NCBI GenBank assembly: GCA_039619475.1
Contig: CM077115.1
Span: forward strand, 486,712,400-486,776,399
Reading direction: 5' to 3'
From: Icerya purchasi
Taxonomy: Eukaryota; Arthropoda; Insecta; Hemiptera; Monophlebidae
DNA length: 64,000 nt
Below the pieces are notes generated by a model. That model was not told where the DNA came from. It saw only the letters and a program-made list of their open reading frames with translations, and made no database searches. The position numbers were made by a program, and so were the translations under genes. How positions within the stretch are numbered: the first letter of the stretch is position 1; each line of letters starts with the position of its first letter. Of this stretch, positions 21,889-33,800 are shown in pieces.

Positions 21889-22784
21889 GAACATGTTAGA
21901 GTAGCGGGGAAGAAATACGGGAAATCGCGGAATACATAGTTGTAAGATTAAAAATAAGACAATATTCGAAAAGAATTTTAATAATTCGATTGCACAAATT
22001 AGTTATGAATTGTAGAAATAAGATTAGAATAAATAAGACGGGACTGAGAGAACATGTGTATATGAGTGTAGACAAGGGTAGCGTAATATGGTGCTTGGTG
22101 CGCGTGTGTTATTGGGATACTAAGAATTTACGTAGCAGGTGTGCGTATGTGTGCGCGAGAGAAAGTGTGTACAGGTGTGGTTCTAGGAATAGTTGCGGAT
22201 GGTGTGTTGTTGTATATGTGTGTGTGCGTAGGTGTTTGTGTGTGTTTTCTGGGTTTGCGAGTGGTTTTTGGTTACGGTGTGTGTGTTTCGGGTTGGTGGT
22301 GTATGGTGGTTTGATGTAGAGGTGTGCGGTGGCAGGGTGGAGGCGGTGTGAACAGTTTAGGGGAGAGAAAAGGAAAGAAGATAAGTGGGAAGCGAAAAAA
22401 AGACAGTAAGCGAACGAAGGAGCAAGAATAAGAGAGAGAAGCAGATGTGATAAGAGATATGCAAAGAAACAATGATGAGGAGGCAGGTGAAATAGATAAG
22501 ATGCGCAGACGTGCTTCCACCGCGCCGCTGCAGGCCTCTAAAGTACGTTTTAAGTTATGTTTATATCGTAATCTAAACTATCCGTTTAAAAATGTTGTTA
22601 ATTTCTTGTTTTCAGTCTTGGTGCGTTAAAAACTAACAATCTAAAAACAAACAGATAAAGGGGAAAAAGAAAGCCAAGGAAAGGAAGGAAGAAAGATAAA
22701 TATAAGCTACGAAACAAAGAAAAAAGAGGTTAAATAAATAAATAAATAAAATATAAAAAAAATAAATAAATAAATAAATAAAAA
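21889..22784 (+). other. LINE B inter-ORF region, GT-rich and TAAA-rich
   Basis: About 900 bases lie between ORF1 and the endonuclease frame. The part 22080-22320 is strongly GT-rich, which creates a chance cysteine- and valine-rich frame. The last 50 bases are (TAAA)n-like. A non-coding spacer this long is unusual between LINE ORFs. It may be the eroded C-terminus of ORF1. The mirror region in copy 1 is 14955-15850. Confidence 0.6.
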
Positions 22785-23210
22785 ATGATTACAAAATTAA
22801 ATATAGCACACATAAACATTAGATCAATGAGGAAAAACTGGGAGGAAGTAGAGATATTAGAGGGAAGAAAAGAATATGATATATTAATTTTAGGGGAGGT
22901 AAATATAAAAAAGGACGAAATAAATTTATATAATTTAGAAGGTTATGAGAAATGTCACAATTTAGATGCAGAAGGTATAAAACATGGGATTGTGATATAC
23001 TTAAAAGGGGACAAAAAAATGCAAACTCAAATTAAAAACAAAAATATGGAAAATGCGGAATGTGTAATAATTGAAATAACTTGGTATGAGGAAAAACTAT
23101 GTCTATGGGTGTTATACAGATCACCATCAGGAAAAGCAAACAAATACATTAAAGAAATAAAGGAGATTGACAAAAAATACATGGAAAACTGTTCTACTAT
23201 ATATATATAG
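22785..23210 (+). pseudogene. LINE B endonuclease N-terminal part (copy 2)
   Basis: A 141-residue frame holds the first half of the apurinic-type endonuclease: INIRSMRKNW, DILILGEVNI, GIVIYLKGD and LWVLYRSPSG. It ends at TAG (23208-23210) inside a TA run. The next catalytic strand, IGDINI, is encoded immediately after in the frame that leads into the polymerase. Removing two bases (one TA unit) would bring both into phase. It differs from copy 1 by one Ile to Met change (KKMQTQ). Confidence 0.85.
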
Positions 23211-23269
23211 GAGACATAAATATAAATACTGGAAAGCATAACTCAGTAGCAACAAAATACACGAACACA

Positions 23270-25348
23270 ATGGCAGGAATGGGATATGAAAGCAATTTAG
23301 AAGGATATACAAGAGAAGAATGGAGAGAAAACAGGTTCACACAAACCAAAATTGACCATATATACACTAAAAAGAAGAAAAGAAACATCGACTTCGAATA
23401 TTATAATACAGATATTAAAATAACAGATCACAACATGATAGTGTGTACAGTAAAAATGGAGATGGGAAAAATCGGAGGAAAACAAATGGAATTAAACAGA
23501 AGTTTTTTAATGGAAAATAAAGTGAAAAACGAACTACGACGCATAAAGTGGGAAGGGAAATCAGATAAATTGGACGCTGAAAATTTATACGAAAGCATAA
23601 AAGAAAAATTTGAAAAAGTATATACAGAATGTAGGCAAACAAAAAATACGTCAGGAGAAGGGAAAATACAAAGGAAGAAAGAATGGATGACGCAAAAAAT
23701 AATTGAAATGATAAAAAAAAGAGACAAACTGTACAAAAAAGTAAAAAAGAATAATCAAAATATAGAGTTAAGAAGAAAATACAATAATTTCAGAAACCAA
23801 GTGAATGCAGAAATAAGACGGCAAAAAGACATGTTTTTCGGAAAAAGTTTTAAAGTGGCACAGGGGGATATCAGGAAAACTTGGTTAAATATAAACAAGA
23901 TTATAGGAAAACAAAGGAGTCTAGGAGTAGATGAAACCATAAGTAAATACTTTGGCAAGGAACAGGAAGCAAGAGAAATTGCAGATAAATTCAGTAAAGA
24001 ATTCAAAAATGGTATAAAAAAACTAGAACACAAGTGTAATAAAGTGCTATTAGGAAAAAGAGAAGAAGATGAAGTAAAAGTAAACATGTACTTACCTAAA
24101 GCAAACGTAGAACAGGTGGGGAAAATAATCGATGGATTAAAGGAAACAAGGGCCACCGAAATCGATGGAATAAGAATAAAAGATATAAAAACAGTAAAAA
24201 TATATATAGTGAAGGAAATTACTAAGCTAATTAATCAGACGTTAAAAGAAGGGAAAATACCAAATGGGTTAAAAATATCAAAAACGAGACCAATATATAA
24301 AAAAGGGAAACACAGTGAATATGAAAACTATAGGCCAATTGCTGTAAGCAATGTAATTGCAACAATATTAGAAAAGTACGTAGCAAATAATCTAACGAAG
24401 TACCTACAAGAAAATAGGATAATTGACAAAACACAATACGGATTTCAAAAAGGAAAATCCACATCGAAAGCAATCGGCGAGCTTACTGAAAAAATAAGAG
24501 ATATCTTTGAAGAGGGAAAGAAGGTGTTGATAACGTTCATAGATCTTAGTAGAGCATTTGAAACGGTTGATCATAAAATAATCATAAACACATTAGAGGA
24601 GATAGGAATAACGAATAATTTGAAAAAATGGTTTCAAAGTTATTTAACACAAAGGAAAACATGCGTAAATATCCTAAATGTGCAAAGTGAAAAAGAGGAG
24701 ATGGATGTAGGAGTTCCGCAGGGTAGCAACCTAGCGCCAATATTGTTTATTATATATACGAATGGTCTATATAAGGAATTAAGTTACAGTGAGGTAGTCG
24801 CGTACGCGGATGATATAGCAATAGTTACGTCACATAAAGATATGAAAGAGGCAGAAATAAGGATGCAAAAAGATCTAATAACAATAAGTAAATGGGCACA
24901 CGATAAAAGTCTAAGAATAAATGTAAAAAATACTAAAGCAATGGTACTGCGGAAAAAAAGAGACAGCTCTGATTTGTATTGTCCAAATATAATAATGCAC
25001 TCAAATGAATGTGTAAATTCAATGGGGGAAAGACGCGAATGCGAAATGAAAAATGGTCAAAAGTTAGACATAGTAATGCAGTATAAATATTTGGGAGTAA
25101 TGATGGATCAACACTTAAGATGGGACATACATATGGAATACATTGCAAAGAAAATAAGAGCAGTTTTACCAGCTTTATATACATTAAAGAAATATGCAAC
25201 AAATGAAACATTAAAAGTAGTTTATTATGAGCTAGTAGAGTCGAGGATAAGATATGGAATTCAGGCGTGGGGAATGGCAAGAAAAGCATACTTGGGGAAA
25301 ATAAATAAACTGCAAATTAAATGCTTGAAATTAATAGGAAATCCTTAA
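23270..25348 (+). pseudogene. LINE B reverse transcriptase frame (copy 2)
   Basis: A 692-residue frame, the same sequence as in copy 1. It covers the C-terminal endonuclease motifs (TKIDHIYTK, TDHNM), the connecting helices and a complete reverse transcriptase with catalytic YADD (residues 512-515) and the GVPQGSNLAPILF motif. The frame is open upstream of the Met, so the true domain begins in the preceding bases. A stop at 25346-25348 interrupts the C-terminal part, which continues in another frame. No RNase H domain follows. Complete identity over 692 residues points to a very recent common source. Confidence 0.9.
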
Positions 25349-25689
25349 GGGGGGAAACCGATAGTGAAATAATTAAAAAAGAAAACGTAATGAGCATAAG
25401 AAGAATGTACTTATTACTGAAGATATGGGAGTACATATCAGCAGAAAAGAAAATTGAATTGGAGGAAAGAATAAACACAGAATACGAATTGAGGGAAAAA
25501 CTTTCGTACCAATTGCCGTTAGCAAGAACAAAGATGGGGGAGCAAACGGATAAATATATTATAACTCAGATGTTGAATAAAATACCCAAAGAAATAATAG
25601 AGAAGGAAAAAATAGGGGAAAGAAAAAGGAAAATAAAGGAATGGCTTCAGGAAGAAGAAAATATAAAAAAAATAATAAACATAAAATAA
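25321..25689 (+). pseudogene. LINE B ORF2 C-terminal segment (copy 2)
   Basis: A lysine- and glutamate-rich segment follows the polymerase in a shifted frame. The sequence at the break is CCTTAAGGGGGG. Loss of two bases or gain of one would rejoin it to the polymerase frame. It contains MSIRRMYLLLKIWEYISAE and a charged tail to the TAA at 25687-25689. The corresponding piece of copy 1 (12050-12418) is the same length and breaks at the same place. Confidence 0.75.
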
Positions 25690-25867
25690 GAAAACAAAGC
25701 GCAACAAGAAAGCTAGGAAAAAAACAAAAAAAAAAACAACTGAATATAGAAAATAGAAATAGATTAGAAATTATTGATAAGTAAAATAGATAGATTAAGT
25801 AAATATTACACGATCATGTATATGTATAAGTTAATTTAAGATGGTAAAATGTCAAATAGGATAATTC

Positions 25868-25892
25868 GTCGACAAGCGTTTTAGCTTGACGA
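25868..25892 (+). other. LINE B 3' stem-loop (copy 2)
   Basis: CGACAAGC and GCTTGACG flank a short TTTTA-containing loop about 40 bases before the A tail, giving an eight-base stem with one mismatch. It is the same in copy 1. A role in recognition of the RNA by the reverse transcriptase is inferred only from other LINE families. Confidence 0.5.
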
Positions 25893-25950
25893 AAATTTTT
25901 GTATGTAAAAAATTATAAATACATATTTTTCAAAAAAAAAAAAAAAAAAA

Positions 25951-26310
25951 TGAAAATTGAGTATATAATCGACTTTGATTATAAATTCGAAGAAAAATTC
26001 GATTCGAATTTTTTCCTTATTTTCTTTTCTTATTATGGTGTGAAATTTGCACTTCTTAAAGGTTTAATCAAATTTAAGTTGCATGGAATTTGAGAAGCGA
26101 AATGAAATAAAATTTTCCTTTTCCGCCCTCGTAACTAGAAATTGGGAAATTAACAGTTATCTGCAAATTAAATTTCAATCTATAAAATGAATAACAGTGA
26201 ATTTAAAAAATAATAATAATAGAAAAGCAGCACAAATTGAGCGTAATTCAATATGATATTTTAATGTTCTGTATTTTATACTCTGATGGCTAACTTGGCA
26301 GTAAACTTCA
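25951..26310. other. Spacer, nothing recognised
   Basis: AT-rich DNA follows the LINE B tail; no coding or repeat feature is recognised. Confidence 0.4.
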
Positions 26311-26584
26311 AACTTACTCTGCGATACAAATCACATTTTCTTCGAATGCGCGTCTATGTCTACAGAACGCTCTCACTTCTATAGACAATTTCTGAATCTT
26401 GGTTTGCCTATTCCGTATAATAATTCGTTTATTCTTTCTCTTCCGCCCCCGGGGCGATCATTTCTATTATAGCGTCTTTCATTACTTCTATCTCTGGTAA
26501 TATTCAATTCTAATTCGGTTCTTCCTCTCTCTTACTAACATAATCTAATGCTGGATAATGCCTTCGGTTGGCGGTACCTCCTTC
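26311..26584 (+). pseudogene. LINE A-clade 3' fragment
   Basis: From 26320 a frame reads CDTNHIFFEC, then STERSHFYRQFLNLGLPIP and ILSLPPPG. This matches the C-terminal CD-x-x-H-x-x-F-E-C signature of the LINE A group (CDPDHISFEC at 45 kb). Only the last 50 or so codons and the 3' untranslated region remain. Its 3' sequence differs from the other copies, so it is a separate subfamily. Confidence 0.7.
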
Positions 26585-27314
26585 CCACCAAAACGTTTCT
26601 ATTACAATATGAAGTTAAGGAAAATAAAGTTTGCACATAACGTAAATTTCTATTTCTAATTTTTGAAACAATGGTAACTAACTAAATTCTCGCAATACAT
26701 TTTCCAGATTCTTTTTTTTTTTTTTTTTTTTTTTTTAATACAGTGGGATAAGAATGTGCAGAGAGGACGGGTGTTTTTACATTACATTTTGGAAAAACGA
26801 ATTATTTTGTTAAGATATGAGAACAGTTTAGTTCCATTTTGTCCAATTATTCCTATTTCGTCTAAATTTGGAGCCTCTTTTGTTCAATGATAGAAAAAAA
26901 CAACAAAAAAAAAGTACGAAAATGTGGGAATGATTTTGTATTGGCAACAGGTTGAGGCCAAAAAAAGTAATTACGATTTGGGTTCCATTGTCATATAAAA
27001 GACTTCACCACACCTTTCATATTATTCACTTTTGTTTCTAAAGTCTTTTTTTTTTCTCTTTAGAAAAAAACCAACAAAACCAATAATTATAAAAAACAGA
27101 AGTGAAAAATATTATTGTTAAAAATATTTAATGCGGACTGCAAGTTATTCTATTCAAAGTTCAACCCTGGTTTTTCAAATTAAATCTACCTTGTCTGCCA
27201 GTGTATTAGAAAGATTCATTACTAGGTTTATTAAAATACGGAGTTTTAGGAGAAGAAACAAAAATACTTTAGATAAAACGTTTTTATTACACAGTTGTTC
27301 TGTAGTTGATAACA

Positions 27315-27394
<80 letters not shown>

Positions 27395-28954
27395 TGTGTT
27401 TCGTCTAAATTATTTCACGTACGAATGAAGTAAAAGTTAATATTAGGAACAGGTATGCAATGAGTTTTTTTTTTGGGGGGGGATAGAAAGGGGATATAAG
27501 TTATAGGAAAAATAAAATGTATAATTTGTGAAGGCCTAATATTCTTTTAAACAAGAATAAAATCTTAATTAAAACATAATTTCCGTGGGTTTCTGGTAAA
27601 TTGTTCTACTACTTTCATTATAAAAGTTTTCCAAATTGTCCATGATTACGCGCCTATGAATACTGAAGTTTCATGACTCCAGGGGGGTAACGTCTCACCC
27701 CCTCTTGGCGACGCCCATGTATGCATTTAGATATTTAAATTCATATATTTCATATTTTTTATACAGGTTTAATAATACAAAATAAATGCAGAACGAAAAA
27801 TTATTTTACACAATTATTTATAAATTCAAAAAAATTTTATACATGACGGAGAAAAGAAATACATCTTGTTCTCTACGTTTTTATACATGCCAATTAGTAT
27901 TTTGTATTTACTACCCCGTCAATCCTGGGTAAACTCTAAAGGAAAATGAATTTCATTTAAATTTACCACGCAACAAATTTATTTCTCATTTTGTTTATTA
28001 AAACTTGCCTGTTTTATAAACTCCAATAACTTCTATTTATTAATTATTACTCAAAACCAGCAGTCTAAATTACATGGTAGGCTTTTGCAACAGATATAAC
28101 CCCATAAAAGATTCACCTATACCATATAGGTATATTCCAGAATTTAGACATTTTCTATCGATATGTCCCTAAATTTATGTTTGATATAAAATGAAAAAGA
28201 CGAATTTTAGTGTTTTTTTCATATTTAAAAAAACGACAATCTTCAGCAGAACACGAAACTATTATTTTATTTTATATAAAAATTAGGATCACCAATACTG
28301 TAATTTTACTTTAAAAGCAAAGTTGGTGAAATGGAAAACATACAAGCAGAAAATTTTTTTAAAAAACCCAATAATTCTGAAAAGAACGTGTTGACTTCAA
28401 AATATATAGTTTGCACTGAAAGATAAAAAATAATTAGCAGAAAAAATTTACTTAAAAACTAAAATAAAATTTTAAAAATAAATTGAATTCTCTCAATTAT
28501 AAGTTGTCAACGTTGACTTAGTTACCATTGGATTGTAACGTAATTATTGTATATGTTTTGTAATTTAATATGTTAAAAAAATATCTAGTTATAATTAAAA
28601 AACAAAAAAGGGATTTATCTCTTTTTTTTTCGTTTTTGATTCGGGCTTAATAATTTATTTTTAATATTCTCCTTTTGAATCTTAAAAAAAAGCAAAATGT
28701 GTTTTTAGAAAAATTAATAAACAAAAAATAAAATTGAAGTATAAGTATACCTTAGTAATTTAATTTTATACTTTAGATTTTTTGTAAGCCAATAAAGTTA
28801 CATCTGTAATTTGTAAAATCATTGCTTTAAGTTTTTTTGTAACAAAATTGTTATAAAGAAATTAAAAGTTACATTGTGTTTCGTTTGTTGAGAAAATCTA
28901 TTTAATATTTATAATTTACTAATAAATGTATCTAATAATTAGTACACGATATAA
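26585..28954. other. AT-rich spacer with simple repeats and a possible MITE end
   Basis: It includes a T25 run (26712-26736) and the long TA repeat listed separately. A G-rich/C-rich pair (GGGGGGGG near 27475 and CACCCCCTCTTGGCGACGCCC near 27696) may be the ends of a MITE of roughly 240 bases. No gene is supported in this interval. Confidence 0.4.
27318..27392. repeat. (TA)n microsatellite, about 37 units
   Basis: An uninterrupted 75-base TA dinucleotide array. The open frame that crosses it (27131-27433) is an artefact of the repeat. Confidence 0.98.
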
Positions 28955-29140
28955 TACTTCAGACACGTAATACGATGGAACGAAATGGAAAAATTAATTC
29001 TTGAAGGGATGCTAGAAGGCAAAAGGATGCGAGGAAGGACGGAAACTAGATATACCGACGGGATGAAACAATTAATTGGAACTTCGTCGCTCTAGCAGGC
29101 TATAAGGCTCGCGAAAGATAGAGACGTATTAACCCGAGAG
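28955..29140 (+). pseudogene. RTE-like LINE tail, left part
   Basis: A frame reads YFRHVIRWNEMEKLILEGML, then GKRMRGRTETRYTDGMKQL and AIRLAKDRDV with one internal stop. This is the C-terminal region found in RTE-like LINE proteins (F-x-H-V-x-R, then G-K-R-x-R-G-R-x, then W/Y-x-D). The sequence is cut at about 29140 by the inverted-repeat element and resumes at 30774. Confidence 0.75.
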
Positions 29141-30773
29141 CTGATGAGCATTTTTTGGTAAGTATTTGAGGCACTTCGAAAACTTGTTCAATACGTCCTT
29201 CAGTAATACCTAAATACGAAAAGACAGACCTGGGTAGAGGGTTAGTAGGCTTAAGCGACCTTTAAATTTTTAAAAAAGGGAAAAATATTCTGCAAAAAAT
29301 GTTTTTTGGGGCATTTTGGAATTTTAACATATCGTAAAATTTAGTATTTAAAGAGCTAAAAAATCAAAAAGCCAGGTCATTTACCCAGGGCAAAAGTGTT
29401 GCCAGGTGCTTGCAAACCTATTTTTTTAAAACTCGAAAAAGTGTACTTGAGGCACGATGAAATTTTTACAGGATAATATTCGTGACTAAAAATAAATATT
29501 TACAAAAAGACAGGTCGTTTCGGTGGGAAATTTTACCTTTCAGGCGATTGAAAATGTTCAACGTAAGTGTGAGTGAGTAGTGCTACAGGTAGTTTAAAGT
29601 GAAAGAGAGAGCGTATATGGACAGCTGTCTCAGTTGAAGAACGCTGAGATGCGATTTGCTCTCGCGTAATCACGTAACTTACGGGACCCACGAGGTTTCT
29701 ACTTATTATTTTGGTGTAACTACCAAATTTTTAGTTGTACAATTTTTTGTACTTGAAAATTTTTATATATTTACTTGTAAATGAAAAAGACTATTGCGTA
29801 TTGTATATATCTCTCTTTATACTTAATGTAAGTCAATAAATTAAAAATTTTTTATCTATTCTCTGATAACTTAACTTAAATCAAATTCTCTTGGAGTATT
29901 CTCTTGACATTTTTTCATCAAAGTAAGGAAATTCTTATAACAATTAGTGTAATATCCGTTTTTGGAGTTAACACTCGTTGGTAGAATCTTGGTATTTTAA
30001 CCTATGTTTTTTTCTGATTTCCAACACTTAAAGACTTTTTTTTAAAGTTTTTTCGTTAAACACAATAATTTTTTCATTGTCTTTTGAGAAAATTACACAC
30101 ACTAACTTTTCACTGGATTATCAATGAAATAGCGAATGATAGCGAAATTAATAACAAAACTATGAACTAATAACACGTGATACAGAAATACGTTGTATTA
30201 TAGGATTGATAATACTTCAAAATATTCGGAAAAACCTCGAGCGTGTCTTACACACGTTTGCTACGCGAAAATCAATCGCATCGCAACGTCCTTTAACTGA
30301 GGCCGCTCTCTCTTACACTTTAAACTACCCATAGCGTTACTCACACTCACGTTGAACATTCTCAATCGCCTGGCAGGTAAAATGTCCCACCGAAACAACC
30401 TGTCTTTTTGTAAATATTTATTTTTCGCCACGAATATTATCCTGTAAAAATTTCATCGTGCCTCAAGTACACTTTTTCGAGTTTTAAAAAAATAATTTTG
30501 CAAGCACCTGGCGAACATTTTTGCCCTGGGTAAATGATCTGGCTTTTTCATTTTTTAACTTTTTAAATACTAAATTTTACGATATGTTAAAATTCCAAAA
30601 TGACTCAAGAACATTTTTTGCAAAATATTTTTCCCTTCTTTAAAAATTTAAGGGTCGCTTAAACCCGCTAACCCTTTAGCCAGGTCTGTCTTTTCGCATT
30701 TAGGTATTACTGAAGGACGTATTGAACAAGTTTTCAAAGTGCCTCAAATACCTACCCAAAAATGCTGATCAGC
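29141..30773. mobile_element. Long inverted-repeat element inserted in a LINE
   Basis: Arms of about 530 bases (29141-29675 and 30250-30773) are reverse complements at most positions. Examples shared in inverted order are GTATTTGAGGCACTT, GGACGTATTGAACAAG, TTTACCCAGGGCAAAA and AGTGTACTTGAGGCACGATG. The arms enclose about 575 bases of AT-rich DNA with no open frame worth calling. The element splits an RTE-like LINE tail. GCTGAT-x-AGCA occurs at both outer edges and could be an 11-base target duplication or the palindromic tip of the arms. Size, long arms and lack of a gene suggest a non-autonomous Mutator-like or Foldback-like element. Confidence 0.8.
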
Positions 30774-30860
30774 ATATGTCGGACAAGACTTAAAGAACCT
30801 GCGATCTACAATTTCACGACGCTCGGACCGAGCTAACGCGAATATCATGATGATGATTCA
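30774..30860 (+). pseudogene. RTE-like LINE tail, right part
   Basis: Immediately after the inverted-repeat element the frame reads VGQDLKEPAIYNFTTLGPS and stops. This is the expected end of the LINE protein whose upstream part lies at 28955-29140. It is followed by an ATGATGATGAT tract, a tail type common in RTE-like elements. Confidence 0.7.
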
Positions 30861-33800
30861 CGGATTTACGATGATCTAAACTTAAATATTTTATATGATT
30901 GTACCCTTAGGTTGTTTAATGAAAAAAAAAATATAGCTCACGAATAGGTTTTTCGTTTCAGACCGGTTTAAATGACGGATCTTTTCCTTTTTTATTTATT
31001 TATGTTCTTCTTTCTAATCTCGCGGTTTGGCCTTTGCTAATCGCTTTTCTCTAACCGCCTCTTTTCTTTTACCCGTTTCTTCTAAACCAGAAATCACGGT
31101 ACGTCTGATTAGGCAACAGTGTTCCGCTAGAATGAAACTAATTAAAGGTGAATTTTGAGTTTTAATTAATTATAGGAGAAAAGAAGAAAAAAGGCCAATG
31201 ATTACACATGTAGATTACAACAAAATAAAACTGTAAGACCGAAATGGAATTTTCAAAAACATGAGCAACCAAACATTAAAAGTTAAAATGTGCCCCGGTG
31301 AATATTGAAAAACGTTTCACGATGAAAACTGAAGTAACGAAAAATTACTAACTTCACCAGCTTGCGGCCTGGTCGTAATTTTTAAAGGATTACTTCAATA
31401 ATCGTCAAACGTTTTTTAACGTTTTCGGTGCAGTTTGTAACTTTTAATATCTGCTTTACACATTTTCCAATATACCAATTTTACAATTTTAATTCATCGT
31501 ATTATTTGTTTTTGTTTTTATAATTACTCATTCGACCGGTGATAATTTAATTTGCAATCGGCTAATTTGTTAAAAAACACGAAAACAGAAAAAACAAAAA
31601 TCAAACGAGTTCGCATATTTCTATCAACCGTACCCGTTATTATGTAAGTGAAATTAATTTATAACTCGATAAGAATATTCGTTTCAGAGCGATTTCAGCG
31701 TTGCGTTTTTTAATAAATATCCGTCCGTATTGCGTTATAAATTAATTTTAATTACAAATAGACAGATTCCACGGAACACACACATCGACAGAAATTTTTA
31801 ACGGAAAAAAGTTTACCCCGTTTCATATTGGTCGATGGAATGTGGGGGGGAGGGGGAACTGAAATCGGCTTGTGATTAAAAATTCGTCTCGAATCTCTCT
31901 TTGCACCAGTCAGAAAATTAGTGTTTGCATCAGCGACGACACCCTTATGTTCTCTGTTTGACAGATATCAGAATAGCAGAACAAAGATAATGTATCGTTA
32001 AATATGCCGTGCAGTGCGAAGGAAGCAGCGAGAGGAATGCGCTGATCTGATGACGACAGCAGTTACCTATTAGAAATGGTGTATAACGGAAGGCATGCGT
32101 AATAATTAACATACGCGCGTTTACTTTGAATATTAACGTCACGCCTAAATTAAGCGACGTCATACGGCCAAGTTGGATTACAGGCTTTTGTTTTATCGTT
32201 TGCAACTCCACATCTTTCCGGAAGAAACTTTCATCGTTTGTCAGACAACCGTTCATCTTAATGCAATAACCCGACTCGACATCATCTGTCGCACTTCATA
32301 GCGGTAGCGAATTCACCAGCTCCTTCACCTGCCGGTCCCTAATCCTTCCGCTTCACCGATTATCCCCTTACCGGCTCCCTATGAGCGGCCCAACGACTTT
32401 TTACGCACATCTGAGTAATTTTCATTTTTAGTACGCAACGAAAATGTTGAATAATCGGCAACAGTCGGCGCTCTCATAAGCAACGCCTCATCATCGCACA
32501 AACGGAAGTTGCACGTAACGGATAATAATTTGACAAAGAGTTTACACCGTGAATGTGGTGCACGCCGCAAACGCGAATATTGCGGTTTTGAAATCGCGAA
32601 ATCCAAAAGAAAGTGTAATAATTGAGAATTGAGAATTGAGAATTAGCATATCCTTTAATTGATGCACGAGATAACAAGGTCGAATTATGTGTTGAAATCG
32701 CAGTAGATGCGCTGCAAGGTCCCTCTGAACTTCTCATGAAATCTCGTGCACGTCTCTGTTGCTCGTTGCGTTACCGACGATTAAACGCGATAGATATGTT
32801 TAGGATCACCACTAAACGGTAGCTATTTACAAATTAAGTAATGAAAAATCGAGTTAATTTTGTAATATCCTATTGAGATGGTAGCTGCGATGCTATAAGA
32901 CATGCCGGAGGACGATAGGCACGTACGAAGTCGCGTCACGCTCTATCGAGATAAAAAAGTCGATAAATAGCGTTGTTACGCCTTAGCGGTACAGCGTAAG
33001 TATTTCAAACGTGATCTGTAAGTAACCGTTGTCGCATGAAGCCGAGCTTTCTTTTTTCTTATGTTTGTCAATACGGTATAGCAAAAAAACATGACTTAAA
33101 TATCAGTTCCGTATAATGTAACGGTTTTGTATGACACAAGGAACTTTCGCAACTAGTTTATCTCGCAAAACGTGTTCCCGACTGAAGGGTATCCTTATTC
33201 ACTGCCACGCAAGAGATATGTAGAATAGAAAAAGCTCAATTTAGAATTTCCGTACAGATAACTCTGGCAGTTATTTTAATCCATTATATGTCGTCACATA
33301 ATGTTCGGTAAACGTCGCATATTCGCCCGAAAAACATTTTTTTAATCGTACGTAGAGTATGATTATTTTATAGAATAGTTTTCGTCCGGTTGTAGAGATG
33401 GCATTTATAGTTGCCTGCAAAACAGCACTTGCGCTGTACCCTAAACCGCACAAAATGCATAAAATTACTACAGGAGAACGCAAATTTTCAATTGATTGGG
33501 GCTATAATATAAATAAAACGGTCCGTCAGAATAGACGTTAAACAGTTCTCCCTCTGGTATTGTTGTCATATGGTTACTATGTACAACTGTAATAGAAGCA
33601 TATGCAGACATTGATGCAAGTCTGTACTAATAATAATGACATTTTCGCGCTAGAGGTAATACAGGAAAACTTTACGAAAACCGTTACGAAATATACATTG
33701 AGACGGATTCGGCAGTTGTAGCGGTTTTATTACGTTTTATACGGTTTCTGATAATGCTGTCCGAGGTAGAAATTATTATTTCGATTTTAATTCATTTTAT

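Larger units (their letters stand above)
21236..25950 (+). mobile_element. LINE B copy 2 (4.7 kb non-LTR retrotransposon)
   Basis: This is the plus-strand counterpart of copy 1, head to head with it across about 4.7 kb. The 5' end (GATTTTGTTGTTATCGTG) is at about 21236, and a 19-base A tail is at 25932-25950, longer than the 14 bases of copy 1. Internal order is ORF1, GT-rich non-coding stretch, TAAA tract (22733-22784), endonuclease, polymerase and C-terminal segment. Differences from copy 1 are few and scattered. The unrelated flanks and different tail lengths indicate separate insertions rather than one duplicated segment. Confidence 0.9.

Noticed and set aside
21990..22319. A 109-residue cysteine- and valine-rich frame, mirrored at 15420-15749
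   Set aside because: It is a product of a GT-rich tract in the LINE B spacer, with no domain and no plausible start context.
11796..25950. A single 14 kb inverted segmental duplication
   Set aside because: DNA immediately outside each LINE B copy is unrelated, both at the 5' and 3' ends, and the A tails differ; only the elements themselves match.
27131..27433. A 100-residue frame with Tyr-Ile repeats
   Set aside because: It is created by the TA microsatellite.
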